A stretch of DNA of 64,000 nucleotides from Nonomuraea sp. NBC_00507. GTDB taxonomy: Bacteria; Actinomycetota; Actinomycetes; Streptosporangiales; Streptosporangiaceae. The notes beneath the pieces were generated by a model that saw only the letters and a program-made list of their open reading frames with translations, did not search any database and was not told the origin of the DNA. Below, piece by piece: positions 1 through 9,581 of this stretch. The translations under genes were made by a program, and so were the position numbers. Location of the stretch: positions 2,666,001 to 2,730,000 of the forward strand of contig NZ_CP107853.1 in NCBI RefSeq assembly GCF_036013525.1. Direction: 5' to 3'. Position 1 is the stretch's first letter, and each line of letters begins with the position of its first letter.

Positions 1-156
1 ATCGGGATCGGCGTCTCTGGGAAGTATGCGATCCCCAGTTCATCACCCATGCCTTGTCGCGCTCGCATGTCCTCGAGAGAGCACGGACTACGCGGGCAAG
101 TCAACTGCACCACCCAAGAGCGCCGGCGTTTGTCGGGCGTAGAGAGGAACGCTGCG

Positions 157-1401
157 ATGAAGAAGAGAATCGTTGCCACCGCCATTTTGGGGTCAGTCGC
201 GCTGCTGCTTTCCGCGTGCAGCTCCGCCGAAGGGGAAAAAGCTGGAGGAACGACCACCATTTCGTTCTCGCACTGGGGTAACAACGAGGAGGCCGCCACG
301 CTCAAAAGCATGGTTGCGGCTTTCAAGAAGGGAAACCCCGACGTCGACGTTCAAATCAACTGGGTCCAGAGCGACTACGAGCAGAAGCTGCAGACCACCA
401 TCGCCGGTGGTAAGCAGCCCACAGTTGCTCAGATCTCGAACAACACCCTCCCCGGCTTCGCCGCCGCCTTCGCCAAGCAGGATGTTGACTCGTCGGCCTA
501 CTACACGGACACGTTCGTGAAGAGCATGACGGTCGCCGGAGAGGTGAAAGCAACCCCGTTCGTCGCGAAGCCCAAGGTCATGGCTGTCAACGCGGCGCTG
601 TTCAAGGCCGCAGGGGTGGACCTGCCGTCCGCCGACACCCCGATGTCGGTCGTCGACTTCATCGCCCTCGCCAAGAAGCTCACCTCGGGCACCGGCAAGA
701 GCAAGAAATTCGGATCTGGCCCGCTGTACTATCCGAACTGGCTCATTACCAACGGCGGCGGCGTCTACAACGCGGCGGGTGACAAGTGCACGCTCGACTC
801 GCCGATCGCGGCGACGGCCGCCGACACCATGATCGCCGCGCGGGCCGCCGACGGTTTCACCCCGACGCCGGCAGATGCCGACGGTCAGGACATGTTCGAG
901 TGGCTGGCAACCGGTCGACTTGCCATGCAGCCCGACTTCGGCCCGTGGGACATCCCCAAGCTGGTCGCCCTGAAAGACCCTGACATCAAGCTCGTTCGCG
1001 TGCCCGGTGCCGGTCAGCCGATGGAGGTCACCGGCCTCGGAATCTCCTCCAAGGCCACCGGGGCCGAGAAGACCGCAGCCACCGCTTTCGTCAAGTTCAT
1101 GAGCACGTCCACTGACGCCCAGAGCCTCCTGACGACAGCGAAAGCGTCCCTCGGCGTTCCCGTGATCAACGGTGCGCTGGACAGCTTCAAGCAGGTCGCG
1201 CCTGACCTCAACCTCGCGGCGTTCACTGAAGCGGTCAAGGTAGGCGTGGTCGAGCCGGGCACAGTCAAGGACCCGCAGATTCGAACCGCGATGCTCGAAG
1301 CACTCAACAACGACACGGCACTCGGCGCGGGCAAACAAGACCCGGCCAAGGTGCTCGCGGCGTTCAACCAGACCTGCCAGAGCATGCTCGGACAAGGCTG
1401 A
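157..1401 (+). CDS. Sugar ABC transporter substrate-binding lipoprotein
   Basis: Family 1 extracellular solute-binding protein that would capture a sugar or oligosaccharide outside the membrane and hand it to the two permeases just downstream. I start it at ATG 157, preceded by AGAGAGGA, because this gives a textbook lipoprotein signal: MKKR, a hydrophobic stretch and the lipobox LLSACS with Cys at about residue 20; an upstream in-frame start at 49 would bury this signal. The mature part (about 395 residues) has the usual size and the early FSHWGNNEE stretch typical of the family. No ATPase is encoded nearby, as is common where a shared MsiK-type ATPase is used. Substrate is inferred from the linked GH31 and GH3 enzymes. 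Confidence 0.9.
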   Translation: MKKRIVATAILGSVALLLSACSSAEGEKAGGTTTISFSHWGNNEEAATLKSMVAAFKKGNPDVDVQINWVQSDYEQKLQTTIAGGKQPTVAQISNNTLPGFAAAFAKQDVDSSAYYTDTFVKSMTVAGEVKATPFVAKPKVMAVNAALFKAAGVDLPSADTPMSVVDFIALAKKLTSGTGKSKKFGSGPLYYPNWLITNGGGVYNAAGDKCTLDSPIAATAADTMIAARAADGFTPTPADADGQDMFEWLATGRLAMQPDFGPWDIPKLVALKDPDIKLVRVPGAGQPMEVTGLGISSKATGAEKTAATAFVKFMSTSTDAQSLLTTAKASLGVPVINGALDSFKQVAPDLNLAAFTEAVKVGVVEPGTVKDPQIRTAMLEALNNDTALGAGKQDPAKVLAAFNQTCQSMLGQG

Positions 1402-1559
1402 CGGCCCGGCGATGATCTAGCTGGTCGGCGGGATGTCAGGATCGGGGCCGTCGAGTACTCGGCGATGAGCGACGGCCCTGGCTGTGAACCTCGCCGTGTG
1501 TGACCGCGCCTGAATGAGCGGCAGTGGCTGCTGCTCGGTGCAGCGCTGCGGCGATCGGG

Positions 1560-1810
1560 CGCGACGTTGCCGCGTCGGACACGTTCATCTCGATGAACTG
1601 GCGGGGGTCGACCGTCGACCGACGATCAGTTCGTCATCGAGACGATCGCCGCGACCACGACCGACACGGGACTGCCCGTTGCCGCGGTTGCGGATACCAG
1701 CACCTATTCCACCGGTCCGTGTCGGTGACGCACAGATCAGAGCTGTACCTCCGCGGCGGCACGCGTTTCACGGTGCGTGGAACTACGTCATTCCTCCTGG
1801 ATATCCATCT
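1560..1810 (+). pseudogene. ISAzo13-type transposase C-terminal remnant
   Basis: The 486-base gap between the binding protein and the first permease is not empty. Reading the plus strand gives FISMNWRG, then ETIAATTTDTGLPV, then after a frameshift DAQIRAVPPRRHAFHGAWN, the order and spacing of the C-terminal end of ISAzo13-family transposases (NWRGRP, ATTTxTGL, H-W-H-x-WNY). The reading frame is broken at least once and no N-terminal part or terminal repeats are seen, so this is dead. It splits the sugar operon between its first and second genes, so the permeases may depend on their own promoter or read-through. Family call from memory, not a search. Confidence 0.6.
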
Positions 1811-1887
1811 CGGAAGACCCTGCAAAACCAGAGAGCCAGTCTCCAACCGGCCAGGTGATTCATCGTCGGCATTAAGGAGTAACAACA

Positions 1888-2958
1888 GTGGACACCGTCG
1901 TCACGACGCTAGAGAGCATGTTCGCCGCGCTGGGACTCGCCAAGGACCTCCGCCCACTCGCCGCGTTCGGGGTCATGGCGGCGGTGGCCTACCTGTTGTT
2001 CCTCATCCCCATCTACATCGCCGTCCTGCGCCACCGCATGACCCGCACGGCCGCAGCCTTCTGGATCTTCGTCTCTCCCTGGGTCTTCGGGTTCCTCGTA
2101 TTCACCGCTGGCCCCATGGTGTATTCCCTCGCCCTGTCGCTTTTCGACTGGGATCTCGTCAACCCTGCGAAGTTCATCGGCATCGACAACTACTCGAGGG
2201 CAGCCACCGACCCGAAAGTCGCCAAAGCGATCCAAGTCACTCTGACCTATGCCGTCATCAGCGTCCCGCTGCAGGTCGCTCTTTCCCTGGCCGTTTCGCT
2301 CTTGCTCAACATGAAGGTCAAGGGCATCAACGTCTTCCGTACCATCTGGTACCTGCCCAGCCTCGTGACGGGAGTTGCCCAGGTCATCCTCTTCCTGTGG
2401 GTCTTCAACCCCAACTACGGACTCCTGAACGGGTTCCTCGGGGTGTTCGGCATCGAAGGCCCCACCTGGTTCCGTGATCCTCACTGGGCACTGCCCGCGG
2501 TGATCATCATGAGCCTCTGGACCGTCGGCGGAAACATGGTGATCTACCTCGCCGGGCTTCAGGACGTACCCACGGAGCTTTACGAAGCCGCTGCACTCGA
2601 CGGAGCCGGACCGCTACGGAAGTTCTGGAACATCACCATTCCCCAGATCAGCCCCGTGATCTTCTTCAACGCGGTCACTGGGCTGATCGGCTCGATGCAG
2701 ATCTTCACTCAGGGTTTCGTCGTGACGCAGAACGGAGGAGGCCCTCGGGACTCGCTGTTGTTCTTCGTCCTCTACATGTACAACAACGCATTCAAGTTGT
2801 TTGAGATGGGATACGCCTCGGCCCTGGCCTGGATTCTGCTCGTCATAATCCTCCTCCTCACCCTGCTGGTGTTCCGGGGAAGCGCGTTCTGGGTCTATTA
2901 CGAGTCGATGCCGACGAAGGCGAAGAAGAAGGGAAAGAAGAATGTTCGCACCGCCTGA
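1888..2958 (+). CDS. Sugar ABC transporter permease (MalF type)
   Basis: Integral membrane permease of a carbohydrate ABC importer. GTG start with AAGGAG eight bases upstream. About eight hydrophobic segments are visible; the first (about residues 28-47) precedes the usual MalF core starting AAFWIFVSPWVFGF. The EAA loop that docks the ATPase is present as YEAAALDGAGPLRKFWNIT at about residues 232-250, followed by IPQISPVIFF. The C terminus is Lys-rich (AKKKGKKN). The next permease starts inside its last codons, so the two are translationally coupled. The N-terminal extra segment makes it somewhat longer (356 residues) than the usual 290-310. Confidence 0.9.
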   Translation: MDTVVTTLESMFAALGLAKDLRPLAAFGVMAAVAYLLFLIPIYIAVLRHRMTRTAAAFWIFVSPWVFGFLVFTAGPMVYSLALSLFDWDLVNPAKFIGIDNYSRAATDPKVAKAIQVTLTYAVISVPLQVALSLAVSLLLNMKVKGINVFRTIWYLPSLVTGVAQVILFLWVFNPNYGLLNGFLGVFGIEGPTWFRDPHWALPAVIIMSLWTVGGNMVIYLAGLQDVPTELYEAAALDGAGPLRKFWNITIPQISPVIFFNAVTGLIGSMQIFTQGFVVTQNGGGPRDSLLFFVLYMYNNAFKLFEMGYASALAWILLVIILLLTLLVFRGSAFWVYYESMPTKAKKKGKKNVRTA

Positions 2959-3850
2959 ACCCGCTGTCCGCACAACAGCAGCCCCGTCGTCGCGCGAGAA
3001 GGAACGACGTCGGCGAGTTTCGCCGACCGAGCCGAGTCGCATCAGCCGACTCATCGCACTTGTCGCCCTGATCATCGGATCGACAGTGTTCGCCTACCCG
3101 TTCATTTGGATGATCGCGACCGCTCTCCGCACGAACGAGGGAATCGCCGCCGGCGGGATCAGCATCTGGCCCATCCAGTGGCAGTGGTCGAACTTCTCCG
3201 ACGGCCTCGGGTCGTTCCCGTTCTGGCTCTACCTCGGCAACAGCGTCATATCAACATTCGTGCCTGTCGTGTTCACTGTGCTGGTTTCGTCCCTCGTGGG
3301 TTTCGCCTTCGCAAGGATTCCCGCCCGTGGTTCCGGCGCGCTGTTCGCTGTCGTCTTGGGCACCATGCTGCTGCCCGGCGAAGTGACCCTCGTTCCTCAG
3401 TTCATCCTTTTCCGCGCGCTCGACATGATCGACACTCTCTACCCGGTCATTCTTCCGGCAGTGTTCGGATCACCGTTCTACATCTTCCTGTTCCGGCAAT
3501 TCTATCTCCGCCTGCCACAGTCCCTGACCGAAGCAGCAATCATCGACGGTGCCGGTTGGTTCAGAATTTGGCGCACCATCTATCTGCCCCTGTCGCAGCC
3601 GATTATCGTCGCCGCCGCTGTGCTCCAGTTCATGGCATCGTGGAACAACTTCATCGGCCCGGCGATCTACGTGACGACGGAACGATGGAAAACGCTGCCG
3701 CTCGCACTCGCCGGCTTCAGCTCGACCAACAGCACGAACACCAGCCTGCTCATGGCAACGGCCATCGTCGTCATCGCCCCGTGCATCGCCATCTTCTTCC
3801 TCGCACAGAGGCACATCGTCGGAGGGCTCTCCTTCACCGGAAGCAAATAG
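2942..3850 (+). CDS. Sugar ABC transporter permease (MalG type)
   Basis: Second membrane subunit of the importer, partner of the MalF-type protein it overlaps by 17 bases. Six membrane segments are visible after a basic N terminus, the first beginning near residue 38 (LIALVALIIGSTVFAYPFIW). The EAA loop is TEAAIIDGAGWFRIWRTIYLP at about residues 195-215, and the C-terminal QRHIVGGLSFTGSK tail (variants of GLTAGAVKG) is characteristic of MalG-type permeases. Length 302 residues fits the family. The following gene lies 111 bases downstream with a strong AGGAGG site, consistent with one operon. Confidence 0.9.
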   Translation: MFAPPEPAVRTTAAPSSREKERRRRVSPTEPSRISRLIALVALIIGSTVFAYPFIWMIATALRTNEGIAAGGISIWPIQWQWSNFSDGLGSFPFWLYLGNSVISTFVPVVFTVLVSSLVGFAFARIPARGSGALFAVVLGTMLLPGEVTLVPQFILFRALDMIDTLYPVILPAVFGSPFYIFLFRQFYLRLPQSLTEAAIIDGAGWFRIWRTIYLPLSQPIIVAAAVLQFMASWNNFIGPAIYVTTERWKTLPLALAGFSSTNSTNTSLLMATAIVVIAPCIAIFFLAQRHIVGGLSFTGSK

Positions 3851-3961
3851 GGCGCGCCGCACCGACACGGAGAACTACCGTCTCGCCACGCCGGACCCGA
3901 CCCCCAGCACAACCAACCCCATCCGACATCTGCGGATCACTCCAACAGACCAGGAGGTCAC

Positions 3962-6202
3962 GTGAGTTTCGACAAGATGAAAGAGCACTTCCGACTCGAC
4001 ACCCGGCCCGTCGCGAACCCGGCGAACATCGTGCAGGGCGACTGCTACCGGATCACGGTCCTGGATGCGGGCCTGGTGCGGCTGGAGTACAGCCAGACCG
4101 GCGAGTTCGAGGACCGCGCCTCCCAGACGGTCGTCAATCGCGCCTTCGCGCCGTGCAAGTTCACGGTGTCCGAGGGCGGTGACCGGGACGGCGTCCTGGA
4201 GATCAACACTGAGCGGCTGCAACTGACCTATGACGGCGGTGAGTTCACCACGCACGGACTGTCCGTCCAGGCCAAGGGGGGCTTTCACGGCAATGTGTGG
4301 CGCTTCGCCATGCCGGTCTCCAACCTCGGGGGCACGGCACGCACCCTCGACGACGTCGACGGCGCGATTGCCCTGGAGGACGGAGTGCTGGCGCGCGGCG
4401 GAATCGCCATGATCGACGACTCCGCCACGGTCCTGCTGACCGACGACGGCTGGATCGCACCGCGTCGACCCGGCAACCTCGACCTCTACGTCTTCGCCTA
4501 CGGCCACGACTACCGGCGCGCCCTGGAGGTGTTCTACCAGCTCACCGGTCCCACGCCGCTGCTGCCGCGCTACGCCCTGGGTAACTGGTGGAGCCGCTAC
4601 CACCCGTACTCGGCCGAGACGTACCTGGCGCTCATGGACCGATTCGACGACGAGGGCATCCCGTTCTCCGTCGCGGTCATCGACATGGACTGGCACCTGG
4701 TCGACATCGACCCGAAGCACGGCAGCGGCTGGACCGGCTACACCTGGAACACCGAGCTGTTTCCCGATCCCGCCGGCTTCCTGCGGGAGTTGCACGCCCG
4801 CGGGCTGGCCACCTCGCTGAACCTGCACCCGGCCGACGGTGTGCGCGCCCACGAGGCGGCATACCCGGCCCTGGCCCAGCGCATGGGCATCGACCCGCAC
4901 TCCGGTGCCCCCGTACAGTTCAACCCCACCGACCCCGGCTTCCTGCAGGCCTACTTCGAGGAACTGCACCACCCGCTCGAAGCCGAGGGGGTCGACTTCT
5001 GGTGGTTGGACTGGCAACAAGGCGGGATCACCCGGATGCCCGGGCTGGACCCCCTGTGGCTGCTCAACCACCTCCACTTCCTCGACTCGGGACGCGACGG
5101 GCGGCGCCCGCTGACGTTCTCCCGCTACGCCGGGCTCGGCAGCCACCGTTACCCGATCGGATTCTCCGGCGACACCTGCATCACCTGGGAGTCGCTGGAC
5201 TTCCAGCCGTACTTCACCGCCACTGCCTCGAACGCCGGCTACGGCTGGTGGAGCCACGACATCGGCGGACACTTCAAGGGCTACAAGGACAACGAACTCG
5301 CCACCCGGTGGGTGCAACTCGGAGTCTTCTCACCGATCAACCGGCTGCACGCCAACGAGAACCCGTTCAACTCCAAAGAGCCCTGGCAGTTCGGACCTCA
5401 CGCCCAGCGGGTCATGACCGAGTTCCTCCGCCTGCGCCACCAACTGCTGCCCTACCTCGCCACGATGAACCTCCGCGCCCACCAAGGACAACCCATCGTC
5501 GAACCGATGTACTACGAGTACCCCGACGAGCCGGCCGCCTATGCCGTGCCCAACCAGTTCATGTTCGGCACCGAACTGCTCGTCGCACCCATCACCTCGC
5601 CCGCCGACCGGCAGACCGGGTTGGGGCGGGTGAAGGCATGGCTCCCCGAGGGCACTTGGGTCGACCTGTTCACCGGAACGCGATACCGAGGCGGCCGCAC
5701 GCTGTATCTGCACCGCTCCCTCGACTCCATCCCGGTGCTGGCCCGGGCGGGAGCCATCGTGCCGATGGTGCCCGCAGACGACATCGGTGGCGGCACGGAC
5801 CCCACGAGCCGGATCGAACTACGCGTATTCGCCGGCAGCGATGGCGAGTTCATCCTGGTCGAGGACCGCGACGACCAACGGTGGGCCCGCACCCGGATCA
5901 CCTACGACGACAGCTCCGGTCAGGTGACGGTGCACGACGTGCAGGGCGAGGCCTCCACCCTGCCGGGCGACCGCACCTACCACCCGGTGATCATCGGCGG
6001 CCCCGGCGACAATGGTCCGGACATACTGGACGCGGTGTTCCGCATCCTCGACCGGGCACAGATGGGCTTCGAACTCAAAAACGCGGCGTTCGAGGCGGTA
6101 CGCACCAGTGCCTCACCCGCCGACGCCGTCATGGCCCTGCAGGCCCTCGACGTGACACCGAGCCTGCTCGGAGCCGTCGCCGAACTCCTCCTAGCCCACT
6201 GA
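3962..6202 (+). CDS. Glycoside hydrolase family 31 (alpha-glycosidase)
   Basis: Retaining alpha-glycosidase (alpha-glucosidase/alpha-xylosidase type), probably cytoplasmic since no signal is seen, acting on sugars imported by the upstream transporter. GTG start preceded by AGGAGG. The N-terminal beta-sandwich (1-200) leads to the barrel with YALGNWWSRY (about 204) and AVIDMDWH (238-245). The nucleophile is Asp350 in FWWLDWQQG and the acid/base is Asp404 in GFSGDTCITWESL, followed by the conserved WWSHDIGG (429-436). WLDWQQG marks a GH31 branch distinct from the classical WxDMNE group. C-terminal sandwich domains follow, ending with an unusual helical tail of about 60 residues after residue 680. 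Exact substrate cannot be read. Confidence 0.9.
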   Translation: MSFDKMKEHFRLDTRPVANPANIVQGDCYRITVLDAGLVRLEYSQTGEFEDRASQTVVNRAFAPCKFTVSEGGDRDGVLEINTERLQLTYDGGEFTTHGLSVQAKGGFHGNVWRFAMPVSNLGGTARTLDDVDGAIALEDGVLARGGIAMIDDSATVLLTDDGWIAPRRPGNLDLYVFAYGHDYRRALEVFYQLTGPTPLLPRYALGNWWSRYHPYSAETYLALMDRFDDEGIPFSVAVIDMDWHLVDIDPKHGSGWTGYTWNTELFPDPAGFLRELHARGLATSLNLHPADGVRAHEAAYPALAQRMGIDPHSGAPVQFNPTDPGFLQAYFEELHHPLEAEGVDFWWLDWQQGGITRMPGLDPLWLLNHLHFLDSGRDGRRPLTFSRYAGLGSHRYPIGFSGDTCITWESLDFQPYFTATASNAGYGWWSHDIGGHFKGYKDNELATRWVQLGVFSPINRLHANENPFNSKEPWQFGPHAQRVMTEFLRLRHQLLPYLATMNLRAHQGQPIVEPMYYEYPDEPAAYAVPNQFMFGTELLVAPITSPADRQTGLGRVKAWLPEGTWVDLFTGTRYRGGRTLYLHRSLDSIPVLARAGAIVPMVPADDIGGGTDPTSRIELRVFAGSDGEFILVEDRDDQRWARTRITYDDSSGQVTVHDVQGEASTLPGDRTYHPVIIGGPGDNGPDILDAVFRILDRAQMGFELKNAAFEAVRTSASPADAVMALQALDVTPSLLGAVAELLLAH

Positions 6203-6530
6203 ACCCAGCCTCCCCAGCCCACCGCCGGCACGCCGCTCCGCCAAGGCACCGAGCGCATCGACGACGGCAAGGCGTACACGGCCCCACTCGACGCGATCTG
6301 CGCCATCGACCCGGGCGCGGCCAGGACGGGTGCGCCATGCCGAGTGGAGGGCCACGCGCACGATCGGCGGCGAGCTGATGCCCGGTTCGCCGTCGACCGC
6401 CGCAACCGGCGGGACGGTGCTCGCCAATCCCGCCACCTGCCTCCCGCACGTGGCCGAACGCGCTGGCACGAACAGACGCGAGCCACATCTGCTCGTGCCG
6501 CCTGCCCCTGCCGAACGAAGGAGAACTGCA
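6203..6530 (+). other. Intergenic region between GH31 and GH3 genes
   Basis: No intact gene is supported here. An open frame continues upstream of the GH3 start, but codon pattern and the clear ribosome site at 6517-6524 argue that translation starts at 6531. A short stretch on the plus strand (about 6235-6320) reads like a small protein fragment (PLRQGTERIDDGKAYTAPL) that I do not recognise. No terminator hairpin is obvious, so GH3 may still be co-transcribed with GH31. Confidence 0.4.
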
Positions 6531-8774
6531 ATGCATGATGGTCCTGACTACCTGAATCCCGTTCTGCCCGTGGCCGCACGCGTTGCCGACCTTCTCGCAC
6601 GGATGACCCTGCCCGAGAAGGTCGGACAGATCATGCAGCTCAACGCCCAGGACGACCTGGACGCCCACATCCTCACCAAGCACGTGGGCTCCATCTTGCA
6701 CACCTCCCCGCAGCGGGTCCGGCGCGCGCACCAGCTGAACGCCAAGACCCGCTTGCGGATCCCGTTGCTGGTGGGCGAGGACTGCATCCACGGTCACTCC
6801 TTCAGCTACGGCGCGACGATCTTCCCGACCCAGCTGGGGATGGCGGCCACCTGGGATCCCGGGCTCGTGGAACGGGCTGCCCGGGTGACAGCGGTAGAGG
6901 CCGCAGCCACCGGCGTGCACTGGACCTTCTCACCCGTGCTGTGCATCGCGCGCGACCTGCGGTGGGGACGGATCAACGAGACCTTCGGCGAGGATCCCTT
7001 CCTCATCGGCGAGCTGGGATCAGCGATGGTGCGCGGCTACCAGGGCAACGGGCTCGCTGATCCGACCGCCATCCTCGCCACCGCCAAACACTTCGCCGGA
7101 TACTCCGAAACCGTGGGCGGACGCGACGCCACCGAGGCCGACATCTCGCGCCGCAAGTTGCGATCATGGTTCCTGCCCCCGTTCGAGCGCGTCACTCGCG
7201 AGGGCGCCGCCACGTTCATGCTGGGCTACCAGACCACCGACGGTGTGCCGATCACCGTCAACGACTGGCTGCTGAACGACGTCCTGCGAGGTGAGTGGGG
7301 CTACGCCGGGATGCTGGTCACCGACTGGGACAACGTCGGACGCATGGTATGGGAGCAGCACCTCATGCCCGACCACACCCACGCGGCCGCCGCCGCGATC
7401 AAGGCCGGCAACGACATGATCATGACCACTTCCGAATTCTTCGCCGGCGCCCAAGAGGCCGTTGCCCAGGGGCTCCTCGCCGAGAACGACATCGACCGCG
7501 CGGTCAGCAGAGTCCTGCGCCTGAAGTTCGAACTCGGCCTGTTCGAGGACCCACGGCACCCCAACGACGAACGTCGACGTGCCGTGCTGGGCGCCCCCGA
7601 GCACACCGACCTGAACCTGGAGATCGCCCGCCGGTCAGCAGTGCTGCTACGCAACGACGGGCTACTGCCGCTGGCTGCGACACCCGCCAGACGGATCGCC
7701 GTCGTCGGACCCCTGGCCGACGACGCCCAAACCCAACTCGGCGACTGGGCCGGAAGCTCCGGCCAAGCCGACTGGCTGCCCGACGGGCATCCCCGGAAGA
7801 TGATCACCACCGTGCTGGACGGCCTACGCAACCAATCCGGCGACAGCTCGCAGGTCACCTACGCCCGCGGGGCCGACATCCTGAGCCTTGCCCCCGATCC
7901 GCGCGGAGGGTTCCTCCCGGACGGCCAGCCGCGCCCCCAGATCGTCGTCCCGGCCGAACCCGACGAGGCGCTCATCGCGGAGGCGGTCACAGCCGCTCGT
8001 GAGGCCGACTACGCCGTCGCGGTCGTCGGTGACCGGATCGAGCTGGTCGGCGAGGGCCGATCGACAGCCACCCTGGACCTGATCGGCGGCCAGAACGCCC
8101 TGCTGGAAGCCCTCGCGGGCACCGGCACGCCACTGATCGTGGTACTGATGGCCTCCAAACCCCTCGTGCTGCCCCCCGCCGCGCTCAACGCCTCAGCCCT
8201 CGTCTGGGTGGCAAACCCCGGAATGGCGGGCGGGCAGGCGATCGCGGAAATTCTGTTCGGCCACATCGAGCCCAGTGGTCGGCTGCCCATCTCCTTCGCC
8301 CGCCACGTCGGCCAGCAGCCCACGTACTACAACCAGATCCGCGGACAACACGGCGACCGGTACGCAGACCTCACCCAGGAACCGGCCTTCACCTTCGGGG
8401 AAGGGCTGAGCTACACCACCGTCGAATACGGCGACCTCCGGCTGGAGAAAGACCGACTCGACCGAAGCGACGTTGCCAGGGCCTACATCCGACTGACCAA
8501 CACCGGACAGCGGCCGGCCAGAGAGACAGTGCAGGCCTACGTGCGCGATGTCATCACCTCCGCCAGCTGGGCCGACAAGGAACTCAAGGCCTACCGCCAG
8601 GTTGATCTCGCTCCGGGACAGACACAACAGGTCACCCTGGAGGTGCCGGTGGCTGACTGCACGATCGTTGACGCCCGAGGCGAACGCGTCGTCGAGCCCG
8701 GCGCCTTCGACCTGCTGATCGGCCGTTCGTCACGCGATGCCGATCTCCTCAGCGTCCGCTTCGACGTGGCCTGA
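6531..8774 (+). CDS. Glycoside hydrolase family 3 beta-glycosidase
   Basis: Retaining beta-glucosidase/beta-xylosidase type enzyme of 747 residues with the full GH3 layout: TIM barrel, alpha/beta sandwich and C-terminal fibronectin-III-like domain (from about residue 650, AYIRLTNTGQRPARETVQAYV). The nucleophile is Asp265 in MLVTDWDNVG, where SDW is the usual form. Lys186-His187 of AKHFAGY and the RDLRWGR-ETFGEDP loop (141-155) shape the sugar site. ATG 6531 is chosen because GAAGGAGA lies just upstream and the longer frame has no homologous look. No signal peptide, so likely cytoplasmic, processing imported beta-linked oligosaccharides together with the GH31 enzyme. Confidence 0.9.
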   Translation: MHDGPDYLNPVLPVAARVADLLARMTLPEKVGQIMQLNAQDDLDAHILTKHVGSILHTSPQRVRRAHQLNAKTRLRIPLLVGEDCIHGHSFSYGATIFPTQLGMAATWDPGLVERAARVTAVEAAATGVHWTFSPVLCIARDLRWGRINETFGEDPFLIGELGSAMVRGYQGNGLADPTAILATAKHFAGYSETVGGRDATEADISRRKLRSWFLPPFERVTREGAATFMLGYQTTDGVPITVNDWLLNDVLRGEWGYAGMLVTDWDNVGRMVWEQHLMPDHTHAAAAAIKAGNDMIMTTSEFFAGAQEAVAQGLLAENDIDRAVSRVLRLKFELGLFEDPRHPNDERRRAVLGAPEHTDLNLEIARRSAVLLRNDGLLPLAATPARRIAVVGPLADDAQTQLGDWAGSSGQADWLPDGHPRKMITTVLDGLRNQSGDSSQVTYARGADILSLAPDPRGGFLPDGQPRPQIVVPAEPDEALIAEAVTAAREADYAVAVVGDRIELVGEGRSTATLDLIGGQNALLEALAGTGTPLIVVLMASKPLVLPPAALNASALVWVANPGMAGGQAIAEILFGHIEPSGRLPISFARHVGQQPTYYNQIRGQHGDRYADLTQEPAFTFGEGLSYTTVEYGDLRLEKDRLDRSDVARAYIRLTNTGQRPARETVQAYVRDVITSASWADKELKAYRQVDLAPGQTQQVTLEVPVADCTIVDARGERVVEPGAFDLLIGRSSRDADLLSVRFDVA

Positions 8775-8923
8775 GCATGTGCGCGGCGGCTGTGCCACAC
8801 CACTGCATCCGGGGAGCCCACTGCCGGTCGTCCACAGCACCGCCCCGCACCCTCTTCCCAGGTCTTGGCGGTGGGCGTGGTCTCCTTGGTCCTCCGGTCG
8901 TAGGTAACGGCTGAGCGGGGTCG

Positions 8924-9166
8924 GCCGGGTGCGGGGATCGCCGTGATCCGGGTGAACGCGGCGGCGAGTTCGGTGGCCCCGGGCCAGGTGGCCGGGATGC
9001 GTAGCCGGCGGCGGCGTTGGCCTTGGGTCAGGCGGGCGGCGGTGTGCAGGATTCGGTAGCGCAGCCGTTTGGGTTCGGCTGCCGCGACGTCGCCGTCGAG
9101 GGCGTGTAGTTGGAGCCAGCAGATCAGGGCGCAGGCGATCGCGGCGGCGACGCACCAGGGCCAGGC
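8924..9166 (-). pseudogene. IS1380-family transposase C-terminal remnant
   Basis: Minus-strand reading gives CVAAAIACALICWLQLHALD, then AEPKRLRYRILHTAARL and LRIPATWPGATELAAAFTRI in order. This is the C-terminal end of actinomycete IS1380-family transposases (ALDG-x-AEPK-LRYRLLH ... WPW). About 80 residues of a protein of about 460 remain, and no start, catalytic residues or inverted repeats are left. The rest of the 8775-9362 gap holds no gene I can support. Confidence 0.7.
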
Positions 9167-9362
9167 GACGTGAATTGGTCTGCGCAACGATGTCCCGGTA
9201 ACCCGGACGGCCGCGGAACCGGCGTCCACGTTGAGAGCGCATCAGGACCTCATGGTTGACGGGATGCCATCAACTCCGATGGGTGTGGATCCTCTTTCTC
9301 AGTGAGCGCCTGAGCTGGGCTTTTGTGGTCGTGACTGTTTAGTCCAGGAACCGCCTTCTACT

Positions 9363-9581
9363 GTGAGTGCAGACGGTGAGGCGGTGGTGACGGTGGGCTC
9401 GTTGCTGGAGGAACTGGCACGGCGTGAGGCTGTGGCCCGGCAGCAGATCGCGGAGATCCGCGAGCAGATCGCCGCCTTGGAGTCACGGCTGGAGGATGAG
9501 CACGATCGGTTGTCACGGCTGGTGATCACGCGGGAGACGGTGGAGGAGATTCTGGGCGAGGCGGCCGACAACTCGATCTGA
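9363..9581 (+). CDS. Small coiled-coil protein of an ISKra4-type element
   Basis: A 72-residue protein made almost entirely of a charged helix, with LLEELARREAVARQQIAEIR and EQIAALESRLEDEHDRLSRL forming a coiled coil. Short proteins of this kind commonly sit immediately before ISKra4-type transposases in actinomycetes, and the transposase tail begins at its 3' end here in another frame. It therefore looks like the accessory gene of the element rather than a host gene. Start uncertain: an alternative GTG lies at 9384 with no better ribosome site. No function beyond element association can be inferred. Confidence 0.45.
   Translation: MSADGEAVVTVGSLLEELARREAVARQQIAEIREQIAALESRLEDEHDRLSRLVITRETVEEILGEAADNSI

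Noticed and set aside
193..1395. 400-codon minus-strand frame opposite the binding protein
   Set aside because: Shadow; the plus-strand lipoprotein has signal, lipobox and operon context.
3875..5317. 480-codon open frame on the minus strand opposite GH31
   Set aside because: Shadow frame with Val/Gly/Arg-rich low-complexity sequence and no ribosome site.
4588..6378. 596-codon open frame on the plus strand inside the GH31 gene
   Set aside because: Arg/Pro/His-rich shadow of the GH31 gene in another frame; no domain, and GC third-position pattern belongs to the real gene.
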